Of a stretch of 64,000 bases of DNA, positions 1-8,480 are shown piece after piece; positions within the stretch are counted from its first letter, which is position 1; every line of letters starts with the position of its first letter. This stretch comes from Oribacterium sp. C9. Lineage in GTDB: Bacteria > Bacillota > Clostridia > Lachnospirales > Lachnospiraceae. The notes below the pieces were generated by a model. It did no database searches. It saw only the letters and a list, made by a program, of their open reading frames with translations, and had not been told where the DNA came from. Both the position numbers and the translations under genes were made by a program. The stretch covers positions 1 to 64,000 of the forward strand of contig NZ_MUHW01000016.1 of the NCBI RefSeq assembly GCF_002007235.1. The letters run 5' to 3'.

Positions 1-73
1 AGGAGTAGAATCTTGGCAGAAAGTTTGGATTTTATTTAAGTTTGGATTTCTGAATAAATCCTAAATTTGGGAT

Positions 74-301
74 TTGTTCCGACGGACTCGCGCAACTGAT
101 CTTTACCAGAGCAACATCGAACTCGAACTTGTCTCAAGGATACTCGGTCATGCATCGACCCAAACAACGAGGATTTACGCAAAGCCATCGCTTGAAATGC
201 TGAAAGCAGCAATGGATAAGAGCAATCCTGAACTGAATATTGAGGAACCGTTATGGCCAGACGATGAGAATGAATTCGCCCGACTTTGTGGTCTTAGGTA
301 A
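74..301 (+). pseudogene. Tyrosine recombinase (integrase) C-terminal fragment
   Basis: This is the last ~75 residues of a phage-integrase-type tyrosine recombinase. What remains is the catalytic end: an FRRTRATDLYQ stretch carrying the second catalytic arginine, the LGHAS box with its histidine, and the tyrosine nucleophile in TRIYAKPS. The N-terminal DNA-binding part and most of the catalytic domain are absent, and an in-frame TAA lies just upstream (62-64). The residue that should be the histidine of HxxR reads as aspartate, exactly where homology starts, so the junction probably cut the gene there. Translation would need a TTG start and no convincing ribosome site is present. It is almost certainly dead, and it marks a rearrangement beside the truncated IS66 element. 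Confidence 0.8.
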
Positions 302-311
302 AACTGTTATT

Positions 312-365
312 CTCATCTTTTGTCGTAGAAAAGTAAAACTCATGCACATCTTGACAAAAGATGAG
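312..365. repeat. 13-bp inverted repeat, possible terminator
   Basis: CTCATCTTTTGTC (312-324) and its exact complement (353-365) flank a 28-base loop. It sits between the integrase fragment and the truncated transposase, whose stop codon (340) falls in the loop. It may be a terminator of the host sequence into which the transposase reading frame now runs. Confidence 0.45.
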
Positions 366-1785
366 GATAAAAATATCCTGAACATAAGGCATCGTTGTTA
401 TCAAGGGGAATGATTCCGTTGTTAAGGAATTCTCTCAGATACTGTTCCTGATTCAAACTATAAGCAACCGCTTTGCCGGTCTCTGAACTTTTATCAATCG
501 CCGGAGAAACATTTTTAAGGTACTCAAAAAAAGCGTCCACTAATGGTTTTACATTCTTTTGACGCATCTTTTGTCTTTCTTTCGGCGGAAGCTCTTTGTA
601 CATGTTATCAACATGATATATGGCATCAATCCTGTCATGCGCTTCCTTGGCTACAGTTCCTTTTGCACGCTGAGCACTTACTGCCTTGATGAGGTTGCTG
701 TACCGTCTTAAGCAATGAGCCCAGCACCCCGCAACCGTCAGCTTGTCAGGATTTTCGTTAGCCAGTTTGTGATAAGCCTGATACCCATCAGTCAAAAGTA
801 TGCCTGAATACCCCTTTAAGAATCGATCAGGGTTTTCGGAGCTCCTTGTCGGGCTGTACTCATAAAGGAACACCGGATGACAACCATATCTTGTGTCTGA
901 ATGGTATAGCCACATATAACTCTTGGCATTCTTGCCACGTACCTTAAGATCTTCTGTGACCTTAAAGAATGATTCATCAGCATGTATGAGCTTACTCTCA
1001 TCAAGCATATGCGCATGCATCAGCTCATATAGAGGCTGGAAATACCTGTCGGCAGCTTTGATACACCATCCGGCCATATCTTGTGGTGAAAGATTTATGT
1101 CATTGGCCAGAAATGCGGTTGAAAGTCGGTTCAAAGGATTAGCATTTCCGTATTTTCCATTAATTATTCCTGATACAAGTGTTGAAGAAGCTATACTGTC
1201 TGAGCCGAAAAGTCTGCCTCTGCGTGGTCCTCGTGCGAACTCAACATTTCCATTCTTATCCGGAACAGAAGCATAAACCGCCACATGATATTCCTTGGCC
1301 AGGAAAGTGGCAGGACGCATTTCCACTTCTGTATAAGTTTCATCAGGCAGACGTTTGTATCCATTAGGAAATAGATCTTTTAATTCTTCTTCGGTTAATT
1401 CAATAGCCGGAATTATTTCTCTGGGAACATTGCTAAGGTTTTCTTTTTTTGATTTATAATGCTTTGGCCTCTTTACAATAACCTCTTCGGCTGTAGGCTC
1501 CTTTGAGCCTAATTCCTCAACCAATAATTCAGATTCATTGACTATACAGAAATGCTCAAAATCTATTGCCATCTGTCCCGGGATGGAATCAGATTTCTCT
1601 GTCTTGCGACCATAAAGTTTTCCTTTATTGACCGCGAGAGCCTCCTCTATATTTGTCAGCTTCTGCATGAGTTCAGTGTTCTGAGTCTTTAAAATCTCAA
1701 AACTTTCCAACAGCTGCTGATACATAAGAACAAGCACGTCTTTAGGTAAACTATTCAATTTCTCCGTAGTCAGTTTCTCTTCCAT
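340..1785 (-). pseudogene. tnpC: IS66-family transposase (TnpC), C-terminally truncated
   Basis: DDE transposase of the IS66 family. Visible in order: an N-terminal leucine-rich coiled coil (LTTEKLNSLPKD onward), the KLYGRKTEKSD segment, the central zinc-finger/DDE region with HADESFFKV (first catalytic Asp), the YMWLYHS and DGYQAYHKL segments (second Asp), and AGCWAHCLRRY. The frame reaches PLDNN, which in intact members precedes ACERAIRPF and roughly 80-100 more residues; here it diverges after PLDNNDA and stops within the adjacent inverted repeat. The catalytic Glu region is complete or nearly so but the C-terminal domain is lost. The start at 1785 (MEEKLTTE) is preferred because upstream in-frame codons (to a GTG at 1893) lack family resemblance. 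Probably inactive. Confidence 0.85.
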
Positions 1786-1923
1786 AAAAACAAAGATAAC
1801 ATCTACAAATCCTCTCTGCAAGCCATTCGGGGAAGGTTTTAAAAGTTGTGGATTTTCCTGAAATTCCGTACAAAAAAGGCGATGGATATCCACAAGAATC
1901 TCATGATATCCACCGCTTTCAAT

Positions 1924-2277
1924 TCAATACGCCGTAGGTTGAAAGGGACGTATGCCAGGATATATATCAAACCCTTTCATAAGGTTATTAAAGCTTTCCT
2001 GCGTAAGAGAAATGGCTTCAGTTTCATTTTTGGGCCAATGAAATTTGCCATCACTCGTCCTCTTATAGAGAAGTAAATATCCATCCCGCTCATACAAAAG
2101 TCCCTTGATCCTATCAGATTTTGTTCCACAGAACAGAAATAATGACCCGTCTAATGGCTCCAATCCAAGATCTTCTCTTACTATAGCACATAGTCCTTCG
2201 ATTCCACGTCGAAGATCAGTCCGGCCAGGTTTTACATACACGTGATTTACTTTTGAAATATCAAGGTCGTTAAGCAT
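1924..2277 (-). CDS. tnpB: IS66 TnpB (IS66 Orf2-like) accessory protein
   Basis: 117-residue protein of the IS66 Orf2/TnpB family, needed for transposition of IS66 elements by an unclear mechanism. The family signature is clear: VYVKPGRTDLRRGIEGL near the N terminus, then LFLFCGTKSDRIKGLLYERDGYLLLYKR, and a C-terminal GIRPFQPTAY. Length is normal (about 115-120). The start codon overlaps the end of tnpA by 8 bases, giving translational coupling, as is usual in this family. The gene itself appears intact although the element is not. Confidence 0.93.
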   Translation of the reverse strand: MLNDLDISKVNHVYVKPGRTDLRRGIEGLCAIVREDLGLEPLDGSLFLFCGTKSDRIKGLLYERDGYLLLYKRTSDGKFHWPKNETEAISLTQESFNNLMKGFDIYPGIRPFQPTAY

Positions 2278-2659
2278 TACGAAGCTCCTTGATTAAAAGA
2301 GGTAATACATCGTAAGCATTTGATAATGGTATATCTACTGAAATGTTTCCGGAGTGCAGGACCATATATTCATTCTGATAGGATTTTTTATAATCCGACT
2401 CATACGTAGATTCAACCATGGAAAGTTCCTTCATAGGAGAAGATATTTCAACAAGCTTGTTCTTGTTGTCTATCGTAGATTCCATGACATTGGATAAAGC
2501 AGCACGTTTGACTTCTCTAAGCCAGTAATAATAAGCATCGTGTGTGATGTTGTGCTCGATAATCCAATCCTTTGTTTTTTGACCGGATGACTGACACTCC
2601 TTGATTATTCCAGCCCAATACTGCAAGCGGATCTGTTTGGTAGCCTTCCTCGTGTTCAT
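2270..2659 (-). CDS. tnpA: IS66 TnpA (helix-turn-helix accessory protein)
   Basis: 129-residue first gene of the IS66 element. It carries the TnpA-type N-terminal helix-turn-helix (YWAGIIKECQSSGQKTKDW, then ITHDAYYYWLREV), in which the YYYWLR helix is diagnostic. The C-terminal half is variable, as usual, and ends in DVLPLLIKELRNA. It overlaps tnpB. It probably binds the element ends or regulates the transposase. No frameshift or stop is visible, so only tnpC is damaged. Confidence 0.88.
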   Translation of the reverse strand: MNTRKATKQIRLQYWAGIIKECQSSGQKTKDWIIEHNITHDAYYYWLREVKRAALSNVMESTIDNKNKLVEISSPMKELSMVESTYESDYKKSYQNEYMVLHSGNISVDIPLSNAYDVLPLLIKELRNA

Positions 2660-2696
2660 TTAAACCCCCTTTGAGGAATTAAGTGTGTAAAGTGTT

Positions 2697-2728
2697 GACA
2701 CTTTTCCCACTTTAGACACTTTTCCCAC
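2697..2728. repeat. 14-bp direct repeat upstream of IS66 tnpA
   Basis: GACACTTTTCCCAC occurs at 2697-2710 and 2715-2728 (18-bp period), just upstream of tnpA. It may be part of the right end of the IS or a binding site for TnpA/TnpC. Confidence 0.5.
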
Positions 2729-2815
2729 TAAAAATATGTTTAAATGAAATTTTTTCATGAATATGCCGCTGGCTCAAGAGTACGTGAGTTTTACTACTTA
2801 CGAAAAAGGCAGTGA

Positions 2816-3025
2816 CATCTGACGTATGCCTTACCGAACATCGCCGAACTTCACACGGTGGAATATATAGGCCTATACGAGAACGATAAGCCATTAGGTA
2901 AAGACGGATTGTTGTACGAAGGGGTTATGGTTTAGGACGACGATATTATACCATTTAAAGAAGAAACTCCGGAAAACCTGCGTAGAAATATGGCTAAAGA
3001 CATACCAAATTCAAAATCTGCGTAA
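2816..3025 (+). pseudogene. Decayed reading-frame remnant
   Basis: An open frame of 70 codons with no start codon, interrupted by one TAG (2933-2935). It reads ALPNIAELHTVEYIG then ENDKPLGKDGLLYEGVMV, and after the TAG continues DDDIIPFKEETPENLRRNM to a TAA. Composition looks coding on both sides of the stop, suggesting the C-terminal end of a lost gene. No family is recognised. The end of the frame overlaps iteron-like repeats, so part of the apparent coding signal may be accidental. Confidence 0.3.
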
Positions 3026-3064
3026 AAATATGGAATTATTTATACAAATCTGCGTTGAAATATG
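2973..3064 (-). repeat. Three iteron-like direct repeats (variant family)
   Basis: Three copies of AAAAYCTGCGTNRAAATATG at 2973-2993, 3013-3033 and 3045-3064. Read on the minus strand they have the frame CCATATTTNNACGCAGNTTTT, closely matching the large iteron array at 31.6-32.5 kb (CCATATTTNNACGTACCTTTT) except at the GTACC core. They are probably binding sites for a related Rep protein or the remnant of a second origin. Confidence 0.6.
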
Positions 3065-3391
3065 AGAAAACAAGCAGGAACTGAAAAAGAGTATAACTTC
3101 AGAATTGTTATTCTGCTTGAATGAAATAGTTAACGGGTCCCATCTACATCACGATTTTATGGATTTGGAGAGTGAAATTATACGATTGAATTTAATGATC
3201 ATTTAACTTATCTTCCCACATTTAATGTGGGTCTGGCACCTTGAATTCTTTACAAATACGAGTATCGAAAAATTACCCGTTCAAAAATGAAATCACCTCC
3301 TATTTTTCAAGGCGGCTGCTCTGCCTGATTGGTGGCTTTTGCAACAGAAAACCATTTCTGTTAACAGCACAGGTGGACTCCTAATGGCAAA

Positions 3392-3420
3392 AATCAACCA
3401 CCATTCCATGTGACAGAGCC
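3392..3420. mobile_element. Solitary ISL3-type terminal repeat
   Basis: The stretch ending ATGTGACAGAGCC at 3420 matches one arm of the 60-bp MITE at 38713-38772 (ATTCAACC, 6-9 bases, TGTGACAGAGCC). GGCTCTGTCA-type ends are typical of the ISL3 family. No transposase gene is adjacent, so this is a leftover end. Confidence 0.5.
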
Positions 3421-3425
3421 TATAA

Positions 3426-3731
3426 TTAAATGTCAGCCAGATCATCTCCAAACTCTCTTGTCATCTCTCCTGAATAGTCCGATATATACAAATATTTTTC
3501 GGGGCCGATAACAGAGTGGACCAATTTGTAATATCGGCAATTATCAGCCCTTTCACGCTGCTTTTTTAAGTGTTCGCTGTACTTGTCAGATACTTCTTTC
3601 GCAGCTTCTTCGCGCCCCATGTAATAGGCCATAAGTATCATTTTTTCTATGCTTGCTCGTCCTTCGGAAGATAAAATTGATGAATACTCGTGGGATTTTA
3701 CAATATTTCTCACTCTATCTCTTATTGTCAT
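3426..3731 (-). CDS. Unknown 101-residue protein
   Basis: I do not recognise this protein. It is predicted to be mostly helical, with a basic and polar centre (AAKEVSDKYSEHLKKQRERADN) and an acidic C terminus (REFGDDLADI). The C-terminal SVIGPEKYLYISDYSGE segment recalls the ENYLYVSDYPNEW motif of the unknown protein at 53169-53600, so the two may be distant relatives. It lies 36 bases downstream of the gene at 3768-4421 in the same direction, and a ribosome site (AAAAAGGAGCAT) precedes the ATG. Probably the last gene of a two-gene unit. Confidence 0.6.
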   Translation of the reverse strand: MTIRDRVRNIVKSHEYSSILSSEGRASIEKMILMAYYMGREEAAKEVSDKYSEHLKKQRERADNCRYYKLVHSVIGPEKYLYISDYSGEMTREFGDDLADI

Positions 3732-3767
3732 TGTATATGCTCCTTTTTTGGGTTTACATCGGGGTGA

Positions 3768-4421
3768 TCAAACAGATGTACGATCATTGCCATCGACAGA
3801 ATTTACTTTGTTAGCTTTTATGTTTTTGTATAATTCTCGTTTAGACCTTATATCATTCAAAATTAAATCATAATAATAAATAAGCAGATCCATTTTGTAT
3901 TCTTTGTAATGCTCCATTAAATTCAAACCGGTTTTAATGTTTACATTTTGGGGTATTTCTTTTATATGCTTAATTTGCTCTTCATTAAGTTTTACGGTTA
4001 CTCCAATCCCGTACTTTTCCCAAAGGACATACGCATCATAATCTAATCTATATGCTCTATCCAGATCCTGAAGTATGCTCAGCTTTTTCCTTTTTTCCAA
4101 ATACTCTTCTAATTCAGCTCGTAGATCTGAGGTAAGATCGACTCTATCACCGTCCAAGTAAATACACTTATGATTATCTCGTCCATATATTTTCTCGTTC
4201 CAGTCTGATTCCTTTATTATTTCCGGGGTCTCTATACCTACTCTAATGTCCTCTGCATTTCTTGTTCTTATTCTTTCTTTTCTTTTTTCTTCTTTAAAGC
4301 ATTCACCGCATATCCCGTATTCTCTTAGATATTGTATTTTTTCCTCTTGTGCTCTTGAATTACCTGTGAGATTACACACTGCTTTATGTCCACAACTAAA
4401 ATCAATACTAAGTCTACTCAT
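3768..4421 (-). CDS. Unknown zinc-ribbon protein
   Basis: 217-residue cytosolic protein of unknown role. The N terminus contains a probable zinc-binding site: CGHKAVCNLTG (Cys10, His12, Cys16 region) followed by YGICGECF, similar to small zinc-ribbon modules in plasmid and phage proteins of Clostridia. A long charged helical middle and a lysine-rich tail follow. An AAGGAGA ribosome site precedes the ATG. It leads a likely two-gene operon with 3426-3731. No catalytic motif is seen, so nucleic-acid or protein binding is only a guess. Confidence 0.65.
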   Translation of the reverse strand: MSRLSIDFSCGHKAVCNLTGNSRAQEEKIQYLREYGICGECFKEEKRKERIRTRNAEDIRVGIETPEIIKESDWNEKIYGRDNHKCIYLDGDRVDLTSDLRAELEEYLEKRKKLSILQDLDRAYRLDYDAYVLWEKYGIGVTVKLNEEQIKHIKEIPQNVNIKTGLNLMEHYKEYKMDLLIYYYDLILNDIRSKRELYKNIKANKVNSVDGNDRTSV

Positions 4422-4611
4422 TTTTACATTCTCCTTTTAATCAATCGAAATAATTACTTACAAAATCAACATGTGAGATTTTTTGAAAAAATATCATTTT
4501 TCGAAAAATAAATTTAACTTTTTATTTTTGCGTTTTTTTGCAAATTATTTCCGACACATTCCACGAGATGGAGCCCTAGTCTTTTCATCTTGATATACCT
4601 TTCCAAACAAA

Positions 4612-4668
4612 AATCCCTACCGTCTCAAAGCGGCCTTTGATTTTGGCTCGCTGAAACAGTAGGGATTA
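4612..4668 (-). terminator. Stem-loop terminator after the 4680-5090 genes
   Basis: AATCCCTAC (4612-4620) pairs with GTAGGGATT (4659-4667), extended by a further GT/AC step, with T-rich sequence on the minus-strand exit side (ATTTTTGTTTGG). It lies just past the stop of the 62-residue gene at 4680. No T-run of full length, so confidence is moderate. Confidence 0.5.
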
Positions 4669-4679
4669 TTTAAATCAAA

Positions 4680-4868
4680 TCATAACTGGTGGTAGTCATT
4701 TACCATATCATACATTTCATCTTTTGATATACTCAGCACATTAGAGATGTCATCATCTGAAATGTTGCTTTTTAATAGATCATCATATATCCATGCATCC
4801 TTATAATATTTTGACAATATTTCCAACATCACATTTGCTCCGTCATCAAGCTCATCAAATTTATACAA
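4680..4868 (-). CDS. Small acidic unknown protein
   Basis: 62 residues, strongly acidic (YKFDELDDGANVM, SNISDDDISNVL). A helical pattern with SNISDDDISNVLSISKDEM resembles a minimal helix-turn-helix, but the acidic charge argues against DNA binding. It follows the 68-residue basic protein at 4884-5090 by 15 bases in the same direction, with GGAGG before the ATG. A basic/acidic pair this small could be a toxin-antitoxin-like or interacting pair, which is inference only. Confidence 0.5.
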   Translation of the reverse strand: MYKFDELDDGANVMLEILSKYYKDAWIYDDLLKSNISDDDISNVLSISKDEMYDMVNDYHQL

Positions 4869-4883
4869 GCCTCCTTCAAATAT

Positions 4884-5090
4884 CTATCTCTTAGCTCGCA
4901 TTTTACTGATAGAGAATAATCTTGCTATACTCTTGACAGTCATCCCCTTTTCAGCTAGCTCTGTAGCAATCTCCTCCCCAACCCATTTAATGTCCTTCTC
5001 GGTAAATGATCTTTTCTTTAGTCTCTCGTACTCCGGAGTTTTACTGGTTGCAAGAAACCTTAACACAGCCATTTTTGTTTCGTTTTTCAT
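4884..5090 (-). CDS. Small basic protein with helix-turn-helix-like C terminus
   Basis: 68 residues, basic. The C-terminal segment KGMTVKSIARLFSISKMRAK has the spacing of a helix-turn-helix (VKSIARLF, turn, SKMRAK), typical of small regulators or resolvase tails. The first half (LRFLATSKTPEYERLKKR) is also basic. Transcribed with the acidic 62-residue protein just downstream. No family recognised. Confidence 0.5.
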   Translation of the reverse strand: MKNETKMAVLRFLATSKTPEYERLKKRSFTEKDIKWVGEEIATELAEKGMTVKSIARLFSISKMRAKR

Positions 5091-5099
5091 ATTTTGTTT

Positions 5100-5388
5100 C
5101 CTCGATTGATATTTTATTTTTAATATAATATGTAAATTTGCGCGACAAAAATTACCAAAATCATCCCTTCTTGATTATGCTTTAGTACGCATCTATTTAT
5201 TTCTGCCTGTCAGCTGTCTCAAATAGCTTTTGCATATATGCATATAAAAATCATTATTATAAACCGACCTAAGTTTTAGTAAATTAGAAAGTTATTTCTC
5301 GGACTTATTACATGTGCCTATAAAGGATGCCTAAAAAACAAGTCCTTTTCTGCTTTTCCCCGTTAGAGTTCGTGATACCTTTAATTAT
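5100..5388. other. Intergenic, A+T-rich, nothing assignable
   Basis: Between the small basic protein and rtcB. No reading frame, strong hairpin or repeat is evident; promoter-like TATAAT-type stretches occur but none can be assigned. Confidence 0.6.
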
Positions 5389-6606
5389 TTATGATGATGC
5401 CTTAAAGTTATAAATCGGCTTCATCACTTCGATCACATCTACAGATTCGGAAATGACATCTATTATGTCAGCCAAAGACTTATATGCCATTGGTGCCTCA
5501 TCTAGAGTTGCCTCATTTACAGAGGTAGTATAGACATCTTTCATGGCTTCTCTATAATCTTCTATTGATAGATTGTTCTTTGCCACTGTTCTTGACATGA
5601 TCCTTCCGGCACCGTGTGGTGCAGAGAAGTTCCACTCAGGATTTCCTTTTCCGATGGCTAGTACCGAACCATCCCTCATATTTATAGGAATGAGGACCTT
5701 TTCACCCTTATGAGCTGCTATTGACCCTTTTCTAAGTATCATCTCATCCGTATCTATATAATTATGGATAGTATGAAATGCATCTCCGCCGGAAAGACCG
5801 GTACGTTCAAGGATTATCTCAGCCATTTTTTCACGGTTTCTTTTTGCGAATTTCTGGCAGATCTCTATGTCGTGAAGATAGTCTTCAAGATACTTGCCTG
5901 ATAAATAGCAGAGATCCTCAGGCATGGATGACGGATGCTCTATATACTTTCTGTTATAGAGTTCCTTTAAAGCTGTCTGGATTTCAGATCTGCGTCCCTG
6001 CTCTTTGTAAGTCCTGATAAGTTCCTCTCTTGCTGAAAGATAATCCCCTATTCCCTTTGCAAGATCAACTGCAAGAGTCTGATATAACTCAGCAACCTGT
6101 TTTCCGAGATTTCTCGAGCCTGAATGTATGACCATGAAGTTGCTTCCGTCTGATGCCTTATCTATCTCGATAAAGTGATTGCCTCCTCCAAGTGTGCCAA
6201 GGGATCTCTCAAGTCTTTTAGTCTCTTTAAGATCTCTGTAGCACTTAAGCCCTGTAAGATCAAATCGCTCTGTTCTCCCCTCCCAAACATCTCTGCCCGA
6301 AGGGATGTAATGAGCCGCTTCGTCAAATTTCTCGAGATCTATATCCTTCTTCCCGAGATCCACTGTATACATGCCGCAGCCAATGTCTACACCGACAACA
6401 TTGGGCACCACCTTGTCTACAATGGTCATTGTGGTTCCGATGGTGCAGCCCTTCCCTGAATGGACATCCGGCATGATTCTTATCTTTGAACCTTCTGTCA
6501 TAGGATAATCGCACATTCTTCTTATCTGCTCTATTGCGTCATCCTCCACTACTTTTGCGTAGCAGACAGCAGTATTGACTTTTCCTTTTATCTCAATTGT
6601 ATTCAT
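5389..6606 (-). CDS. rtcB: RNA-splicing ligase RtcB
   Basis: 405-residue RtcB ligase, which joins RNA ends bearing 2',3'-cyclic phosphate or 3'-phosphate to 5'-OH ends, using GTP and Mn2+. Characteristic motifs in order: MPDVHSGKGCTIGTTM (metal-binding Asp and His), VGVDIGCGM (metal Asp/Cys), LGTLGGGNHFIEI, VIHSGSRNLGK, and the C-terminal HGAGRIMSR, whose His is the guanylylated residue. Length fits the compact bacterial RtcB class. It lies 16 bases downstream of the Ro-like gene, forming one operon that matches known rsr-rtcB RNA-repair loci. No RtcA cyclase is present. The start codon overlaps no other gene and has a GGAGAACAGCAAAAT leader. Confidence 0.96.
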   Translation of the reverse strand: MNTIEIKGKVNTAVCYAKVVEDDAIEQIRRMCDYPMTEGSKIRIMPDVHSGKGCTIGTTMTIVDKVVPNVVGVDIGCGMYTVDLGKKDIDLEKFDEAAHYIPSGRDVWEGRTERFDLTGLKCYRDLKETKRLERSLGTLGGGNHFIEIDKASDGSNFMVIHSGSRNLGKQVAELYQTLAVDLAKGIGDYLSAREELIRTYKEQGRRSEIQTALKELYNRKYIEHPSSMPEDLCYLSGKYLEDYLHDIEICQKFAKRNREKMAEIILERTGLSGGDAFHTIHNYIDTDEMILRKGSIAAHKGEKVLIPINMRDGSVLAIGKGNPEWNFSAPHGAGRIMSRTVAKNNLSIEDYREAMKDVYTTSVNEATLDEAPMAYKSLADIIDVISESVDVIEVMKPIYNFKASS

Positions 6607-6622
6607 ATTTTGCTGTTCTCCT

Positions 6623-8092
6623 TCACGCTGCGATCCTTTCGTATCGTGCCGATGAAAGGACGCTCATCATAAACTTATATGGTTCAAGATTTCCCTCTTT
6701 TAGCATTGAAAAAATCTGCGGATTGCAGCCTGATACAAGTGCTGCGCCCTGATCATTGATCCTGACAGGCTGCTGATGGTTACGGCTGTTGACATTCCAG
6801 AAGACTATCTGTGGAAGCCTGAAACCATACCTTCTGAATTCTGCCCTTGCATGCTCAAAATTCGTAGCCTGCGGATTTCCTGTACAGATGTCAAATTCCA
6901 TATCAGAGATTATATAGAGTTTCTCCGGCATGTCGGTTTGTGTAAGATTATTGTTCACGGCTGTTTTCAGGATCAGCATAAATGTTTTTTCGATGTCTGT
7001 ATTGCTGCACTCATTAAAGCTCATGCAGTAACGGATCTTTTCAACTATATCTCTTCCCTTGATCTCTATAAGTCTTGGGCTCCTGGAGAAGGTTATGAAA
7101 TGATTATGGAATGCTCCGGTATTTCTTTCGGCAAAGTATACGCCTAAAGACTGTGCAACTGCCGCCGGCAAAGGCTTGCAGCCCCAATACATGGACCCGG
7201 AACCATCTACTACTACAAGAGAATTCTCCGAACCTGCGAAATTATCAAGAGCATTCCAGGTGGCATTCATGGCCCGTCTTTCATCCTCTGTAAATGTCTT
7301 TTTTTCAATTATAGGCGCTATGACATCATAGGGTGTGAGTGCCGAAGTATGTAAAGCACCCGGATCAGTTTCGGCTTTTGTTATAAAAGCCTTATATCTT
7401 TCCTCATCATTTCTGAGAAATGCTCTTCTGTATTTGTACAGTGCTTTTGACGGCTGCTTCTCATAGTCAAAGGTGTAATCTTTTTCCCTCAGGTTATTCT
7501 CGAGGATCTTTATCTGAGCTCTCAAAATTGCCAATGTTTTTCTGTATTCTGCCTCTGACATCCCTATTGCTTTTGCAATTCTCCTGGCTTTTCTCACAGC
7601 CTCTTTGTTGCTGGTATTTACAGAAGGAAGCCACTTTGCAAGGAGAGAGACATTGGCATCTGCTCCACGTTCAGATAGTGTTTTTGCATCTTCACATAAT
7701 TTCTCATCTATGTAGGCCATCACTTCCTTCTCTACCGGAGTATCTAAAAGCGCAAGAAGATCATCGCAGCGTCCATATTCGGATACATTTCCGATATTCT
7801 TTTTTACAGATTCAGGCTCAGCAGATGCAAGATAGTTAAGTATCACTTTAAAGACCCTTCTCTCGCCAAGTCCGCCCCTTATATCTCTTGCAAAGAACAG
7901 GGTCTTCATGGCAAGGTCGGCATCTTCAGCATATGCCTTTACAAATCTATCAATTATATCTTCATCGGATGCATTTCTTAGTGCACCGATGGTCGCAAAA
8001 AGATCCAGACAGTCGGATTTTGTTGACCCATATGTAACTGCACCGTTCTCTGTTAAAGTTTTATTTGCTTCTTTCTTTAAAAAGTTCAACAT
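6623..8092 (-). CDS. Ro60/TROVE-like ring protein with vWA domain (Rsr-like)
   Basis: 489-residue protein built like Ro60 orthologues: an all-helical N-terminal part (TLFFARDIRGGLGERRVFK, RCDDLLALL, LLAKWLPSVNTSNKEA) of the type that forms a HEAT-like ring, and a C-terminal von Willebrand A domain with an intact MIDAS start, VVVDGSGSMYWG. Further vWA elements follow (ECSNTDIEKTF, LYIISDMEFD). Bacterial Ro proteins bind Y RNAs and damaged RNA. It may belong to the related DUF2828 group rather than TROVE proper; I cannot separate them by eye. It is the first gene of the operon with rtcB. GGGAGG lies nine bases before the ATG. A structured leader with a tRNA-like module lies directly upstream. 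Confidence 0.85.
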   Translation of the reverse strand: MLNFLKKEANKTLTENGAVTYGSTKSDCLDLFATIGALRNASDEDIIDRFVKAYAEDADLAMKTLFFARDIRGGLGERRVFKVILNYLASAEPESVKKNIGNVSEYGRCDDLLALLDTPVEKEVMAYIDEKLCEDAKTLSERGADANVSLLAKWLPSVNTSNKEAVRKARRIAKAIGMSEAEYRKTLAILRAQIKILENNLREKDYTFDYEKQPSKALYKYRRAFLRNDEERYKAFITKAETDPGALHTSALTPYDVIAPIIEKKTFTEDERRAMNATWNALDNFAGSENSLVVVDGSGSMYWGCKPLPAAVAQSLGVYFAERNTGAFHNHFITFSRSPRLIEIKGRDIVEKIRYCMSFNECSNTDIEKTFMLILKTAVNNNLTQTDMPEKLYIISDMEFDICTGNPQATNFEHARAEFRRYGFRLPQIVFWNVNSRNHQQPVRINDQGAALVSGCNPQIFSMLKEGNLEPYKFMMSVLSSARYERIAA

Positions 8093-8109
8093 ATCCGCTA
8101 CCTCCCGTT

Positions 8110-8480
8110 TTCATTATCAAATCACTAGATACATTCCTTTAAGTCAGAGGGTCTCTCACCCTCTCTTCGCCCGGTTAACCTCCGGGTGCCTTTATGTAAG
8201 CTAAACTTGGATTTATTTGCTGTTAGTATCTATCAGATTTTCATATGAGCTGACAGATCAGTGGCATCTGCCAGCCCCAAGATACAGTTTTTCAAGTCTC
8301 CTGCGGGCTCTTACCCCGCTAATGCCTAAGCTTTACCACAATGGCTTATCAGAAGAGTCAGATTATTGCTGCATGTATCTTCAATAGTATTTCAAACCAA
8401 GACACCTATCCTTTAAGGATATTCGGGATTTGAACCCAGTCCGGACCATCAGGTCCGGTGCTGACCAATAAGCTCTGTAT
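8110..8480 (-). ncRNA. Structured Y-RNA-like RNA upstream of the Ro-like gene
   Basis: On the minus strand this leader has a tRNA-like module at 8475-8421: a D-arm-like GAGCTTATTGGTCAGCA, a 7-bp hairpin CCGGACC-TGAT-GGTCCGG in the anticodon-arm position, and a T-arm GGGTTCAAATCCC. Further hairpins follow: GCGGG/CCCGC (8303-8319), a 10-bp stem (8248-8274), CCCGG/CCGGG (8169-8185) and AGAGGG/CCCTCT (8145-8163). The 10-bp stem has a G-U pair when read on the minus strand but A-C on the plus strand, favouring minus-strand transcription. Bacterial Y RNAs (YrlA type) carry tRNA-like domains and map beside rsr genes, so this is likely a Y RNA or several. Ends are undefined, and a tRNA-gene relic is the alternative. 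Confidence 0.6.

Larger units (their letters stand above)
312..2730 (-). mobile_element. Truncated IS66-family insertion sequence
   Basis: Three genes in the standard IS66 order (tnpA 2659-2270, tnpB 2277-1924, tnpC 1785-340) run leftward. The left side is missing the end of tnpC and the terminal inverted repeat, and abuts an integrase fragment, so the element was cut by a deletion or recombination. The right boundary is uncertain; the direct repeats at 2697-2728 may belong to its end. No target duplication can be seen. Confidence 0.8.

Noticed and set aside
2712-2894. 60-codon minus-strand frame upstream of IS66
   Set aside because: No ribosome site and overlaps a better plus-strand coding-like remnant.
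8421-8475. Ordinary tRNA gene on the minus strand
   Set aside because: D-arm and T-arm resemblance is good but there is no matching acceptor stem or 7-base anticodon loop.
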